33,019 nt of DNA. Source: Anaerolineae bacterium (GTDB taxonomy: Bacteria; Chloroflexota; Anaerolineae; Anaerolineales; E44-bin32). The notes under the pieces are model-generated. The model was not told the DNA's origin and ran no database searches. It was given only the letters and a program-made list of their open reading frames with translations. The position numbers were made by a program, and so were the translations under genes. The first letter of the stretch is position 1. Each line of letters begins with the position of its first letter. Below, in pieces: positions 14,383-22,457 of the stretch. Location: contig JAUWHR010000075.1 of the NCBI GenBank assembly GCA_030605795.1, positions 1 through 33,019 of the forward strand. The letters run 5' to 3'.

Positions 14383-15374
14383 GCCAGGCGGCGATGGCCC
14401 TCTCGCTAGGAGGAATGACGTTCCTGCTTACTGTGATTTGGGGCGGACCGCTAATTCGCATTTTGCGCATGCTACACATTGGCGAACAAATCCGCATCGA
14501 GGGGCCCCAGCGACATTTTACCAAGCTGGGAACACCGACGATGGGAGGCTGGCTTTTCATTATCCCGGTTCTGCTAATGACAGGTGTGTTGAATTTAGTT
14601 TCCATTCTAAGCGAGTTGAACGTGTTGGGGAACTCGATCTTGCTTCCAATGCTGGTCATGTTGGCTTATGCAGCTGTTGGAGCTTGGGATGATTGGCTTG
14701 GCATTCGAGGTCCCAGGCGTGGTCAGGGGATGCGTGGGCGCTGGAAATTCCTACTTCAGATGATTATTGCTCTCGGCGCTGCTTTGATCCTGAAGTATGG
14801 TCTACAACCGCCGGAACTAATCCTTCCCAATCTTCCAATGGTCATTGACCTCGGTATCTGGTATGTACCGGTGGCGATGTTTGTGGTCGTCGGTTCAAGT
14901 AACGCGGTAAACCTGACCGACGGGCTGGATGGCCTGGCAGGCTTGATCTCGGCTACCGCGTTTGCCGCTTATGGCGCCATTGCCTTGTTGCAAGGACAAA
15001 TCTTTCTTGTGCGTTTCTGCTTCACTGTTGTAGGCGCCCTGTTTGCTTTCCTTTGGTACAACGCCCATCCTGCAGAGCTATTCATGGGGGACAGTGGGTC
15101 ACTGGCGTTGGGGGGGACCTTGGGAGTGGTAGCGTTGATGACCGGGCATTGGGCTCTATTACCGTTGATCGCCGTTATTCCACTCAGTGAGACGGTGAGC
15201 GTTATTTTGCAGGTAGCGTATTTCAAGTGGACCAAGGGGCGAAGATTGTTCAAGATGGCTCCGCTTCATAATCACTTTGAGTTGAGCGGCTGGAGCGAGA
15301 CCCAGATCGTGCAACGTTTCTGGCTTATAACCCTGCTATCGGGCATGTTTGGGGTTGCTCTGGCTCTAGTCTGA
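14379..15374 (+). CDS. mraY: Phospho-MurNAc-pentapeptide transferase MraY
   Basis: 331 aa multi-pass membrane enzyme transferring phospho-MurNAc-pentapeptide to undecaprenyl phosphate to make lipid I. Family motifs are present: EGPQRHFTKLGTPTMGG near the N-terminus, GAWDDWLGIRG with the catalytic Asp pair, NAVNLTDGLDGLAG, FMGDSGSLALGG and the HNHFELSGWSE loop. The length fits Gram-positive-type MraY rather than the roughly 360 aa of E. coli. The start codon is inside the murF stop (ATGA). Its product is passed to MurG, also in this operon. Confidence 0.96.
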   Translation: MSQAAMALSLGGMTFLLTVIWGGPLIRILRMLHIGEQIRIEGPQRHFTKLGTPTMGGWLFIIPVLLMTGVLNLVSILSELNVLGNSILLPMLVMLAYAAVGAWDDWLGIRGPRRGQGMRGRWKFLLQMIIALGAALILKYGLQPPELILPNLPMVIDLGIWYVPVAMFVVVGSSNAVNLTDGLDGLAGLISATAFAAYGAIALLQGQIFLVRFCFTVVGALFAFLWYNAHPAELFMGDSGSLALGGTLGVVALMTGHWALLPLIAVIPLSETVSVILQVAYFKWTKGRRLFKMAPLHNHFELSGWSETQIVQRFWLITLLSGMFGVALALV

Positions 15375-15393
15375 GAAGGAGGAGGGAGTAGAA

Positions 15394-15726
15394 ATGGAAA
15401 TTGGAATGCTCTGGTTTGATGATAGCCAGCTTGACCTGGATACGAAAATCAGTAGAGCGGTGGCGTTCTACGGTGAGAAATATGGTCGTTCGCCAACGCT
15501 TTGTCTGGTTCATCCGATCACCTTGGATGGTTGTGAGGAGACGGTAGCCGGCGTGCAAATTCGTCAGGCTCGCTCGGTGATGCCGGACCATTTCTGGATT
15601 GGCATCGGGGAAGAGGCACAGGGTATCGTTCGAACAGCAGACTATCGGGAAGAACATCCAGCAGCCCGTCAAAGTAAGCGGCCTTTGACCGTTGTAATGG
15701 CGGTTAGAGGCGAGAAAGCTGCTTGA
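15394..15726 (+). CDS. Unknown 110-aa protein embedded between mraY and murD
   Basis: It has a strong ribosome site (AAGGAGGAGGGAG) before ATG 15394, and its stop overlaps the murD TTG start (TTGA), so it is clearly a translated member of the operon. It is soluble, with no signal or membrane segment. The sequence suggests alternating strands and helices: EIGMLWFDDSQ, a helix TKISRAVAFYGEKYG, TLCLVHPITLD, then the hydrophobic MPDHFWIGIGEE and a last strand PLTVVMAVRG. I recognise no family. Its position between the lipid I enzyme and a cytoplasmic Mur ligase suggests, but does not prove, a role in wall synthesis or its regulation. Confidence 0.85.
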   Translation: MEIGMLWFDDSQLDLDTKISRAVAFYGEKYGRSPTLCLVHPITLDGCEETVAGVQIRQARSVMPDHFWIGIGEEAQGIVRTADYREEHPAARQSKRPLTVVMAVRGEKAA

Positions 15727-17165
15727 CTATCCCGGGCATTGAAGTGGAATTTCGTGGAGTTCGGTTGATACGTTCAGTCGGACGGGTACCGGAGTGGAAG
15801 GGAAAACGGGTGGTCGTGATTGGGTTGGCGCGACAAGGCGTGGCATTGACTCGTTACATGTCAGGGCAAGGAGCTGAGGTAGTGGTCAGCGATATTCAAC
15901 CCGCGGAAGCCCTTGTCGAGGCGCGCCATGAACTATCTGGTTTACCCGTGGAATATGTATTTGGTGGTCATCCGCCTGCTCTTCTTGAGCGTGCCGATCT
16001 GTTGTGCCTCTCCGGCGGTGTTCCCGCCGATCTGCCGCTGGCACTGCAGGCGCGGGAGCGGGGCATCGCCCTGTCGAACGACTCGCAGATATTCTTGGAG
16101 GCTTGTCCTTCTCCCGTGATAGGCATCACCGGCTCGGCTGGTAAAACAACCACTACTGCGCTGGTGGGGCGGATGGCCGCTGCCCAATTCGAGGAGACCG
16201 AGAGACGTGTCTGGGTGGGGGGCAACATCGGTCGGTCTTTACTGGCTGATCTGCCTGCAATTGGGCCCGAAGATTTGGTGGTGATGGAGCTTTCATCGTT
16301 CCAATTAGAGTTGATGACCACCAGCCCGCAAGTGGCGGCGATATTGAACCTGACCCCGAACCATTTGGACCGACACAGGACGATGGAAGCATACATAGCT
16401 TGCAAGGCTCGCATTCTGGCTTTTCAAACGGAAGAGGACGTGGCGGTATTGGGACGCGAGGATGCAGATGCCTGGGCACTACGGGAAATGGTGATAGGGA
16501 AAGTAATAAGTTTTAGCCAGTCAGAGCCGGATGAGGGGGATGGGGCGTATATCGCGCAGGGTGCGATCCGACTGCGCATAGGGGCAGATGACCTAACTGT
16601 CTGTCCGGTGGGTGCGATTGAGCTGCGTGGGGAGCATAACCTGTTGAATGTGATCGCGGCCTGTGCCCTGGCGGCTGCTGCCGGGCTATCACCCGATGCG
16701 ATGTCCGAAGGTCTACGTGGTTTCCGAGGTGTTGAGCATCGTTTGGAGTTTGTGCGACGAGTCCGGGGCGCAGATTGGTACAACGACTCGATCGCCACAG
16801 CTCCAGAGCGTGCCATCGCCGCCATGCGATCCTTCGATGAACCCCTGGTTATCCTGGCGGGGGGCCGGGATAAAGACCTGCCCTGGGGAGAGTTTGCAGC
16901 AATAGTCCGTCAGCGAGTGGATCACTTGATTTTATTTGGTGAGGCGGCTGAGAAAATCGCTCAGGCAGTAGAGAATGCATCTGGTGAACGAGGTCCCCTG
17001 AGCATCGATATTTGCGCCGGTTTAGAAGCTGCTGTTCAGCAAGCAGCTTGGGTTGCAGAGCCAGGCGACGTGGTCCTGTTGGCGCCGGGTGGTACCAGTT
17101 TTGATGAGTTTAAGGATTTCGCCGAGCGTGGAGAACGATATCGAACCCTGGTGGAGGTCCTATGA
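15723..17165 (+). CDS. murD: UDP-MurNAc-L-Ala:D-Glu ligase MurD
   Basis: 480 aa from TTG 15723. A GTG or TTG a few codons downstream is possible, since the first 25 residues precede the usual MurD start WKGKRVVVIGL. The enzyme adds D-Glu to UDP-MurNAc-L-Ala in the cytoplasm. Visible motifs: the Rossmann-like N-domain (VIGLARQGVALTRYM), ATP loop GITGSAGKTTTTALVG (from about residue 134), MELSSFQLELM, NLTPNHLDRH and EHNLLNVIAACALA. The C-domain has WYNDSIATAPERAIAAM, with Ile where E. coli MurD has Lys in NDSKATN, and LILFGEAAEKI. The stop overlaps ftsW by 4 nt. Confidence 0.95.
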   Translation: MTIPGIEVEFRGVRLIRSVGRVPEWKGKRVVVIGLARQGVALTRYMSGQGAEVVVSDIQPAEALVEARHELSGLPVEYVFGGHPPALLERADLLCLSGGVPADLPLALQARERGIALSNDSQIFLEACPSPVIGITGSAGKTTTTALVGRMAAAQFEETERRVWVGGNIGRSLLADLPAIGPEDLVVMELSSFQLELMTTSPQVAAILNLTPNHLDRHRTMEAYIACKARILAFQTEEDVAVLGREDADAWALREMVIGKVISFSQSEPDEGDGAYIAQGAIRLRIGADDLTVCPVGAIELRGEHNLLNVIAACALAAAAGLSPDAMSEGLRGFRGVEHRLEFVRRVRGADWYNDSIATAPERAIAAMRSFDEPLVILAGGRDKDLPWGEFAAIVRQRVDHLILFGEAAEKIAQAVENASGERGPLSIDICAGLEAAVQQAAWVAEPGDVVLLAPGGTSFDEFKDFAERGERYRTLVEVL

Positions 17166-18400
17166 CAATTAACGTCGGACCTGCCGCTCCCATTCAGGGC
17201 TCATCTTCCCGACGTCGTCTGACGCTTGGTTACGACCCCTGGTTGCTGGTGCTTATTGCTGCTCTGGTGACTTTTGGGTTAGTGATGGTGTACTCAGCCA
17301 GCTGGGATGTGTCCTGGCGTTTGTACAAGGATCCTAATGCCATTTTCAGGTTGCAGGTGATCCACCTCGGTATTGGGTTGGTAGCTATGACCGTTACCGC
17401 ATGGTTGCCAATCGATTGGCTGCGGAGGTTTGCCCTTCTGCTTATATTGATAACCATTGGGACGCTCTTGGCAGTTCTAGTTGTCAACGTAGGAGTTGAG
17501 CACAGACGAGCCTTCCTTGGAGGTTCGATTCAACCGTCGGAGATGGCCAAACTAGCGCTGATCATCTACTTGGCAGTGTGGATGGAATCAAAGGGTGAGC
17601 GTCTGGCGGACATGGGTTATGGGTTTTGGCCGCTAATCATGATTATTGGAGTTATCGGTGGTTTGATCCTATTGCAGCCAGATCTGAGCGCTGTTCTAAC
17701 ACTTGGCTTGGTGGCGCTGATGATGTTTTACCTGGCTGGCGCTCGCATCTGGCAGGTTGCGGTGATGGCATTCGGGGGCGGGACCTGTGCCTTTCTGCTT
17801 GTGCGCTTGACACAAACAGGCCATGAACGTTGGAAGCAGTATGTGGGGGGACTGGTCGATCTCGAACAGGCTTCTTATCACGTACAGCAATCACTACAGG
17901 CATTTTATTCCGGGGGACTGCTAGGGCGGGGTCTCGGAGCCAGCCGAGGAAAGTTTGGGCTACTACCGGCACCCCATACAGATAGCATCTACGCTGTGGT
18001 TGGTGAGGAGCTCGGTTTAATTGGGGCTATGTTCGCTTTACTGCTCTTTAGTCTCTTCTTATGGCGCGGTTTTAAGGTTGCAATAAATTCCCCTCATAGG
18101 ATGGAGATTCTGTTGGCGAGCGGCATCACTTCCTGGATCGGCATGGAGGCGATGATAAATATGGCGGTTCTGCTGGGTCTTATTCCGTTTGCCGGTAACG
18201 CGCTACCTTTTATTAGCTATGGAGGCTCGAATTTAGTTACCACACTCACCGGTGTCGGCTTGCTACTTAATATTTCTCGGCGGACGCCGGAGGCTCTAGA
18301 TTTGCGAGGTTCAGTTGCGACTCTTGGTTTCGGCCGGCGGCACGGGCGGAGGCGTGTATCCCGCCTTGGCGGTCATCGACGCACTCAGCAAGAGGGTTGA
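17162..18400 (+). CDS. ftsW: SEDS glycosyltransferase FtsW
   Basis: 412 aa multi-pass membrane protein that polymerises lipid II at the septum with its partner PBP (FtsI, same operon). It has about ten hydrophobic segments. SEDS motifs are GGSIQPSEMAKLALI, LLQPDLSAVLTLG with the conserved Asp, PAPHTDSIYAVVGEELG and LPFISYGGSNL. The ATG is in the murD stop (TATGA). The C-terminal 30 residues are unusually Arg-rich (GRRHGRRRVSRLGGHRRT) and are encoded over the start of murG in another frame, an 86-nt overlap. RodA is an alternative SEDS name, but the dcw position favours FtsW. Confidence 0.94.
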   Translation: MTINVGPAAPIQGSSSRRRLTLGYDPWLLVLIAALVTFGLVMVYSASWDVSWRLYKDPNAIFRLQVIHLGIGLVAMTVTAWLPIDWLRRFALLLILITIGTLLAVLVVNVGVEHRRAFLGGSIQPSEMAKLALIIYLAVWMESKGERLADMGYGFWPLIMIIGVIGGLILLQPDLSAVLTLGLVALMMFYLAGARIWQVAVMAFGGGTCAFLLVRLTQTGHERWKQYVGGLVDLEQASYHVQQSLQAFYSGGLLGRGLGASRGKFGLLPAPHTDSIYAVVGEELGLIGAMFALLLFSLFLWRGFKVAINSPHRMEILLASGITSWIGMEAMINMAVLLGLIPFAGNALPFISYGGSNLVTTLTGVGLLLNISRRTPEALDLRGSVATLGFGRRHGRRRVSRLGGHRRTQQEG

Positions 18401-19415
18401 AGTGCTCTGGGTTGGGAGTGAGGGCGGCATGGAGGCTTCCCTGGTTCGACGCGCGGGATATACCTTTGAATCCGTGCCGGCAGCGGGTGTCCATGGCGTG
18501 GGTCTGCTGAGCTTGCCAGGCAACTTGACGCGCCTGGCTCGCGGTATCGCCGCTGCCCGAAAGGTGATCCGTCGATTTCAACCTGATGCGCTTTTCTTCA
18601 CCGGCGGCTTCGTGGGCATTCCGGTAGTCTTAGCAGCCCGAGGCTTGCCCAAGGCGGTTTATGTGCCCGATATCGAACCTGCTTTAGCACTGCGTCTGCT
18701 TGGAAGAATGGCGGATGTGATCACAGTAACCACGGAGGCATCACGCTCCCATTATGCCTCAGACCGCCGGGTGGTTGTGACTGGCTATCCCACACGCCCA
18801 GAACTAAAGACAGCCGAAAAAGAAAAATCTCGCAAATATTTGAACTTGGACCTTGATAGACCGGTTGTGCTGGTTTTTGGGGGAAGCCTAGGGGCACGAT
18901 CAATTAACCAAGCGTTATGGGGATGTCTAGCAAACTTGCTTGAGAAGGCTCAGGTGGTCCATATCACTGGCGAGTTGGATTGGCCACAGGTGCGAGATGT
19001 TGAGAGTGGCTTGGCTCAGAATTTGGCAGGTAATTACCACCCCTATCCCTACCTGCACGAGGAGATGGCGTTAGCGCTGGCGGCTGCTGACCTGGTTGTA
19101 TCCCGTGCGGGGGCGGCAACATTGGGTGAATATCCGCTGCTTGGGTTACCGGCGGTGCTGGTTCCGTATCCCCATGCTTGGCGGTATCAGAAAGTCAACG
19201 CCCAGCACCTTGTTTCACATGGTGCAGCAGTACAACTAGCGGACGAAGACTTAGCTAGCAAGTTGTTGCTCACCGTTCTGGAGTTGCTAAGAGATCCGGA
19301 CCGCCTGTCGGAGATGGCGACTGCGGCCAAGGAAATGGCGACCCCGGATGCAGCTCAAACAATCGCCGCTGAGATCGAGAGTTTGACTCGGTTGAAAGGC
19401 ATTACCCGTGGTTAG
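18315..19415 (+). CDS. murG: Lipid II synthase MurG (GlcNAc transferase)
   Basis: 366 aa from TTG 18315. It transfers GlcNAc from UDP-GlcNAc to lipid I at the inner membrane face. Motifs: GGTGGGVYPALAVIDAL at residues 8-24, FTGGFVGIPVVLAA, VFGGSLGARSINQAL, and the nucleotide-sugar site VVSRAGAATLGEYPLLGLPA followed by PYPHAWRYQKVNAQHL. The first loop has Gly where E. coli and most family members have His (GGTGGH). The coding start lies inside ftsW; even a later start must precede the loop at 18336, so a long overlap is unavoidable. The last 8 nt overlap the CvpA-like gene. Confidence 0.94.
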   Translation: MRLLVSAGGTGGGVYPALAVIDALSKRVEVLWVGSEGGMEASLVRRAGYTFESVPAAGVHGVGLLSLPGNLTRLARGIAAARKVIRRFQPDALFFTGGFVGIPVVLAARGLPKAVYVPDIEPALALRLLGRMADVITVTTEASRSHYASDRRVVVTGYPTRPELKTAEKEKSRKYLNLDLDRPVVLVFGGSLGARSINQALWGCLANLLEKAQVVHITGELDWPQVRDVESGLAQNLAGNYHPYPYLHEEMALALAAADLVVSRAGAATLGEYPLLGLPAVLVPYPHAWRYQKVNAQHLVSHGAAVQLADEDLASKLLLTVLELLRDPDRLSEMATAAKEMATPDAAQTIAAEIESLTRLKGITRG

Positions 19416-19941
19416 CCTGATGGTGATCTTTGGCGTCTTGATCATACTCTTCGCCATTATTGGCGCCATGCGTGGCTGGGCCAAAGAATTGCTAGTCACT
19501 AGTGCGGTTATGTTGGCATTGTTCCTGATCAACATCCTTGAGAATTTCATTCCGCCCTTTCAAACTGCCTTGACCGCGGAGCCTGATACAAGGCTCATCA
19601 CTCGTGTGGTGATCATAATTTTATTGGCGTTTTTCGGCTATGAGACGCCTCGCATAAGATCCTTGCAGCCTAAGGTAGCCCGGGAACATCTTCAGGACAT
19701 ATTGCTGGGCTTCATTCTTGGAGGCCTCAACGGCTACCTGCTGATAGGCTCCCTATGGTTTTTCTTACACCAAGCGCAGTATCCAACCGATTTCATCGTC
19801 ACATCGATGGCCGGCTGGGATGAACTGGTGAAGGAGTATGGGGAGGTGGTGAAGTGGCTGCCGCCCAGCTTACTACCTATCCCCCATATTTACTTTGCTG
19901 TGGGAGTGGTTTTCGTTGTCATTCTTGTGGTGTTTGTGTGA
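19408..19941 (+). CDS. CvpA-like membrane protein inside the dcw operon
   Basis: 177 aa from GTG 19408, overlapping murG by 8 nt and murC by 4 nt (GTGA). Four hydrophobic segments are seen: about residues 3-20 (LMVIFGVLIILFAIIGA), 27-48 (LLVTSAVMLALFLINIL), 65-82 (RVVIIILLAFFGYET) and 157-177 (IYFAVGVVFVVILVVFV), with a further GGLNGYLLIGSLWFFL stretch. The first loop GAMRGWAKELL resembles the RGxxKEL pattern after helix 1 of CvpA-type proteins, which are involved in colicin V production and envelope stress. The resemblance is modest. Tight coupling between two wall genes suggests an envelope role, perhaps a lineage-specific component of lipid II synthesis or division. Confidence 0.8.
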   Translation: MVSLMVIFGVLIILFAIIGAMRGWAKELLVTSAVMLALFLINILENFIPPFQTALTAEPDTRLITRVVIIILLAFFGYETPRIRSLQPKVAREHLQDILLGFILGGLNGYLLIGSLWFFLHQAQYPTDFIVTSMAGWDELVKEYGEVVKWLPPSLLPIPHIYFAVGVVFVVILVVFV

Positions 19942-21311
19942 AGCGGCATGTTCATCTTGTTGGTATTGGAGGGGCTGGGTTATCAGCAATTGCTCGGATC
20001 TTACACGAACGAGGTGATAAAGTGACAGGTTCAGATCTTACGACTTCAGTTTTCTCTCAGGCGCTCGAGCGAGATGGCGTGCTAGTGAGCTATGGCCATC
20101 GAGCTGAGAATATCGCTGATGCAGACATTATTGTCGCTTCGTCAGCAATACCCTACGACAATGTTGAATTGCAAGCGGCGAGGCGAGCTAGCATTCAAAT
20201 CCTGCATCGAGCGGCATTCCTTGGCGAGTTGACCGCCAGCAGCCAGACTATCGCTGTAGCTGGGACGCACGGCAAGACGACTACCAGCGGGTTGATCACC
20301 TGGCTGTTGAATGCCGCAGGTTTGTCCCCCAGTTTCGTCGTGGGTGGGATGCTGAGTGATTTCGGCACCAATGCGCGTGCGGGTGGTGGACCGCACTTCG
20401 TGATCGAAGCCGATGAGTATGATCGGACGTTTCTCGGGCTACGCCCCAGTGTGGCCGTGGTCACTAATGTAGAACACGATCACCCCGACTGCTACCCAAC
20501 ACCTGAAGACTTCCGCCATGCCTTCGAGACTTTCACCCATCAGGTGGAGGACTTACTTATTGTATGTCTCGATGATCCTGGGGCTGCCTCGCTTGCACCT
20601 TCCGGGTTGCCACGAGAGACCTATGGACTGACTGAGGGATCGACATGGAGAGCTGAGGAGATAAGCTCCAACTCAGCGGGTGGATCGGATTTTCTCGTAC
20701 TATACAGAGATGAAACTCTAGGTCTTGTACGAACCCGTTTACCAGGGGAACACAATGTACTCAATACGCTTGCAGCACTAGCGGTCAGCAATTATCTAGA
20801 TGTGGATTTTAATATCTCACGCGATGTGCTGTCTGATTTCCATGGGGCAGATCGCCGTTTTCAAATTGTCGGTGAGGCGGCTGGTGTAATTGTGATCGAT
20901 GACTACGCCCATCATCCCACCGAGATCAAAGCCACACTGAGTGCTGCTCGGCAGCGTTTCCCCGAAGCGACGTTGTGGGCTGTCTTTCAACCTCACACTT
21001 ATTCGCGGATACGGGTTTTGCTGGATGACTTTGCTGAATCATTTACCCAGGCTGATCATGTCATCTTAACCGAGATTTTCGCTGCCCGAGAAGAACCTGA
21101 TCCGTTCCTGACTGGCCGGATAGTGGCTGATCGCATCGCCCACAGTGATGTACAGTTCTTTGAACGGCTATCCCAGGCTGCGGAGTATCTGATGCAACAT
21201 GTAAGCCCAGGGTCCGTAGTTTTGACCTTGAGCGCTGGCGACGGTAACCAGGTTGGTCAGCTGCTGCTACAAGGGCTAGCATCTAGGGAAGGAGAGCTTC
21301 AAGATGGCTAA
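19938..21311 (+). CDS. murC: UDP-MurNAc:L-Ala ligase MurC
   Basis: 457 aa from GTG 19938, which overlaps the previous stop (GTGA) and starts directly with KRHVHLVGIGGAGLSAIARI, the usual MurC N-terminus; the longer frame from 19854 adds only overprinted sequence. It adds L-Ala to UDP-MurNAc, the first amino acid step. Motifs: SSAIPYDNVEL, ATP loop VAGTHGKTTTSGLITWLL (from about residue 107), EADEYDRTFLGL, VVTNVEHDHPDCY, GEHNVLNTLAALAV and DDYAHHPTEIKATL with the typical C-domain PHTYSRIRVLLDDF. It is complete and of normal length, and its stop overlaps the 58-aa gene by 8 nt. Confidence 0.96.
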   Translation: MKRHVHLVGIGGAGLSAIARILHERGDKVTGSDLTTSVFSQALERDGVLVSYGHRAENIADADIIVASSAIPYDNVELQAARRASIQILHRAAFLGELTASSQTIAVAGTHGKTTTSGLITWLLNAAGLSPSFVVGGMLSDFGTNARAGGGPHFVIEADEYDRTFLGLRPSVAVVTNVEHDHPDCYPTPEDFRHAFETFTHQVEDLLIVCLDDPGAASLAPSGLPRETYGLTEGSTWRAEEISSNSAGGSDFLVLYRDETLGLVRTRLPGEHNVLNTLAALAVSNYLDVDFNISRDVLSDFHGADRRFQIVGEAAGVIVIDDYAHHPTEIKATLSAARQRFPEATLWAVFQPHTYSRIRVLLDDFAESFTQADHVILTEIFAAREEPDPFLTGRIVADRIAHSDVQFFERLSQAAEYLMQHVSPGSVVLTLSAGDGNQVGQLLLQGLASREGELQDG

Positions 21312-21480
21312 GAAAGTGAAACAAGTTTTTAAAAGCGACCGGCGAAAGCAACTTAGGTTACGCCTGGCAGTCAAGAGGGCTGGAGGGCGAGGGCAATTCA
21401 GCTCAATTGCCTTACCTTATTACGAGTTTCCAGAGCGCGAGTTGCTTGACAGGATCATTGAGAGGGTACGTCGACTCTAA
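21304..21480 (+). CDS. Unknown 58-aa basic protein between murC and murB
   Basis: This small gene is easily missed. The ATG at 21304 has GGAGAG about 10 nt upstream (21291-21296 region). The frame runs to TAA 21478-21480, overlapping the murC stop by 8 nt and the murB ATG by 1 nt (TAATG). The product is strongly basic: MAKKVKQVFKSDRRKQLRLR, then LAVKRAGGRGQF, a hydrophobic SSIALPYYEFPE and a helical end ERELLDRIIERVRRL. It has no membrane segment. I recognise no family; a small RNA-, DNA- or membrane-surface-binding protein is conceivable. Perfect fit into the overlapping operon is the main evidence that it is real. Confidence 0.75.
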   Translation: MAKKVKQVFKSDRRKQLRLRLAVKRAGGRGQFSSIALPYYEFPERELLDRIIERVRRL

Positions 21481-22457
21481 TGAATTCTCTCATTCCCTCC
21501 GCCAAGGTTGAGGCGCTTCGAAATTCTTTTGATCAGGGCTTGCTTGAGAATATATCGCTGGCTCGTTATACCTCAGCGCGTATCGGTGGCCCGGCTGATT
21601 TTCTGATAATTGTGTCCTCGGCCGATAAATTGGCGAATGCCGCTCGGACTTTATGGAACTTGGAGATCCCGTTCAAAGTGTTGGGTGGCGGTTCGAATGT
21701 CCTGGTGGCGGATAGTGGAGTTCGTGGTGTTGTGGTGCTGAATCGGGCGTGTGAGGTTCGCTTCTGGGAAGCTGCCCATGGATTGCAGCTCGGGGCAGAA
21801 TCAGGGGCAATGTTAGCCAATCTTGCCCGACGGGCGGCCGACAGGGGCTGGACTGGGCTGGAGTGGGCGGTGAGTATTCCAGGGACACTCGGAGGAGCAG
21901 TTATTGGGAACGCCGGGGCACACGATGGCGACATGGCTGGGGTGCTTGAAGTGGTCGAAATCTTGCAACACATAGGTAACGTGGAGCTATGGCCGGTTGA
22001 CCGCCTGGAGTATGGCTATCGCGATAGTTGGCTCAAGCGGCATCCGGGCCAGTCAGTGGTTTTGAAGGCTACACTGCGAATGGAGCCCTCTACACCTGAG
22101 GAAACCCAGGCCAAGATGGGCGCATTTGTAGCTCAACGTAAGCTCACTCAGCCTACGGGTGCGAGCATGGGCTCGATGTTTAAAAACCCACCAGGAGATT
22201 ATGCTGGCAGGTTGGTTGAGGCTGCCGGTCTGAAGGGTACCAGGAGTGGAGGTGCGCAGATCAGCCCGTTGCACGGCAATTTTTTCATCAATTTGGGGGA
22301 CGCCACGGCTACTGATATCTGGTCGTTGATCCAGATCGCGCGGGAGCAGGTGGCAAATCAGTTTGGCATTGTACTTGACCTGGAGGTCGAACTGTTCGGT
22401 GATTGGGAGTCGATGAAATCAAACGCTGTTCAGGCTCAAGGAGGAGGCGCGGCTTGA
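21480..22457 (+). CDS. murB: UDP-N-acetylenolpyruvoylglucosamine reductase MurB
   Basis: 325 aa. It reduces UDP-GlcNAc-enolpyruvate to UDP-MurNAc with NADPH and FAD in the cytoplasm. FAD-domain motifs are RYTSARIGGPADFLI, FKVLGGGSNVLVADSG and SIPGTLGGAVIGNAGAHDGD. The YGYRDSWLK tyrosine segment and the catalytic-serine segment GASMGSMFKNPPGDYAGRL follow, then AGLKGTRSGGAQISPLHGNF. The size and insertions resemble type II-like (Gram-positive) MurB. It starts at ATG 21480 inside the TAA of the 58-aa gene and overlaps ddl by 4 nt (TTGA). MurA, which supplies its substrate, is not encoded in the window. Confidence 0.96.
   Translation: MNSLIPSAKVEALRNSFDQGLLENISLARYTSARIGGPADFLIIVSSADKLANAARTLWNLEIPFKVLGGGSNVLVADSGVRGVVVLNRACEVRFWEAAHGLQLGAESGAMLANLARRAADRGWTGLEWAVSIPGTLGGAVIGNAGAHDGDMAGVLEVVEILQHIGNVELWPVDRLEYGYRDSWLKRHPGQSVVLKATLRMEPSTPEETQAKMGAFVAQRKLTQPTGASMGSMFKNPPGDYAGRLVEAAGLKGTRSGGAQISPLHGNFFINLGDATATDIWSLIQIAREQVANQFGIVLDLEVELFGDWESMKSNAVQAQGGGAA

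Noticed and set aside
19854-19937. Extended N-terminus of MurC from the upstream in-frame start
   Set aside because: The extra 28 residues overprint the CvpA-like gene and precede the normal MurC start; GTG 19938 gives the usual N-terminus and a GTGA overlap.
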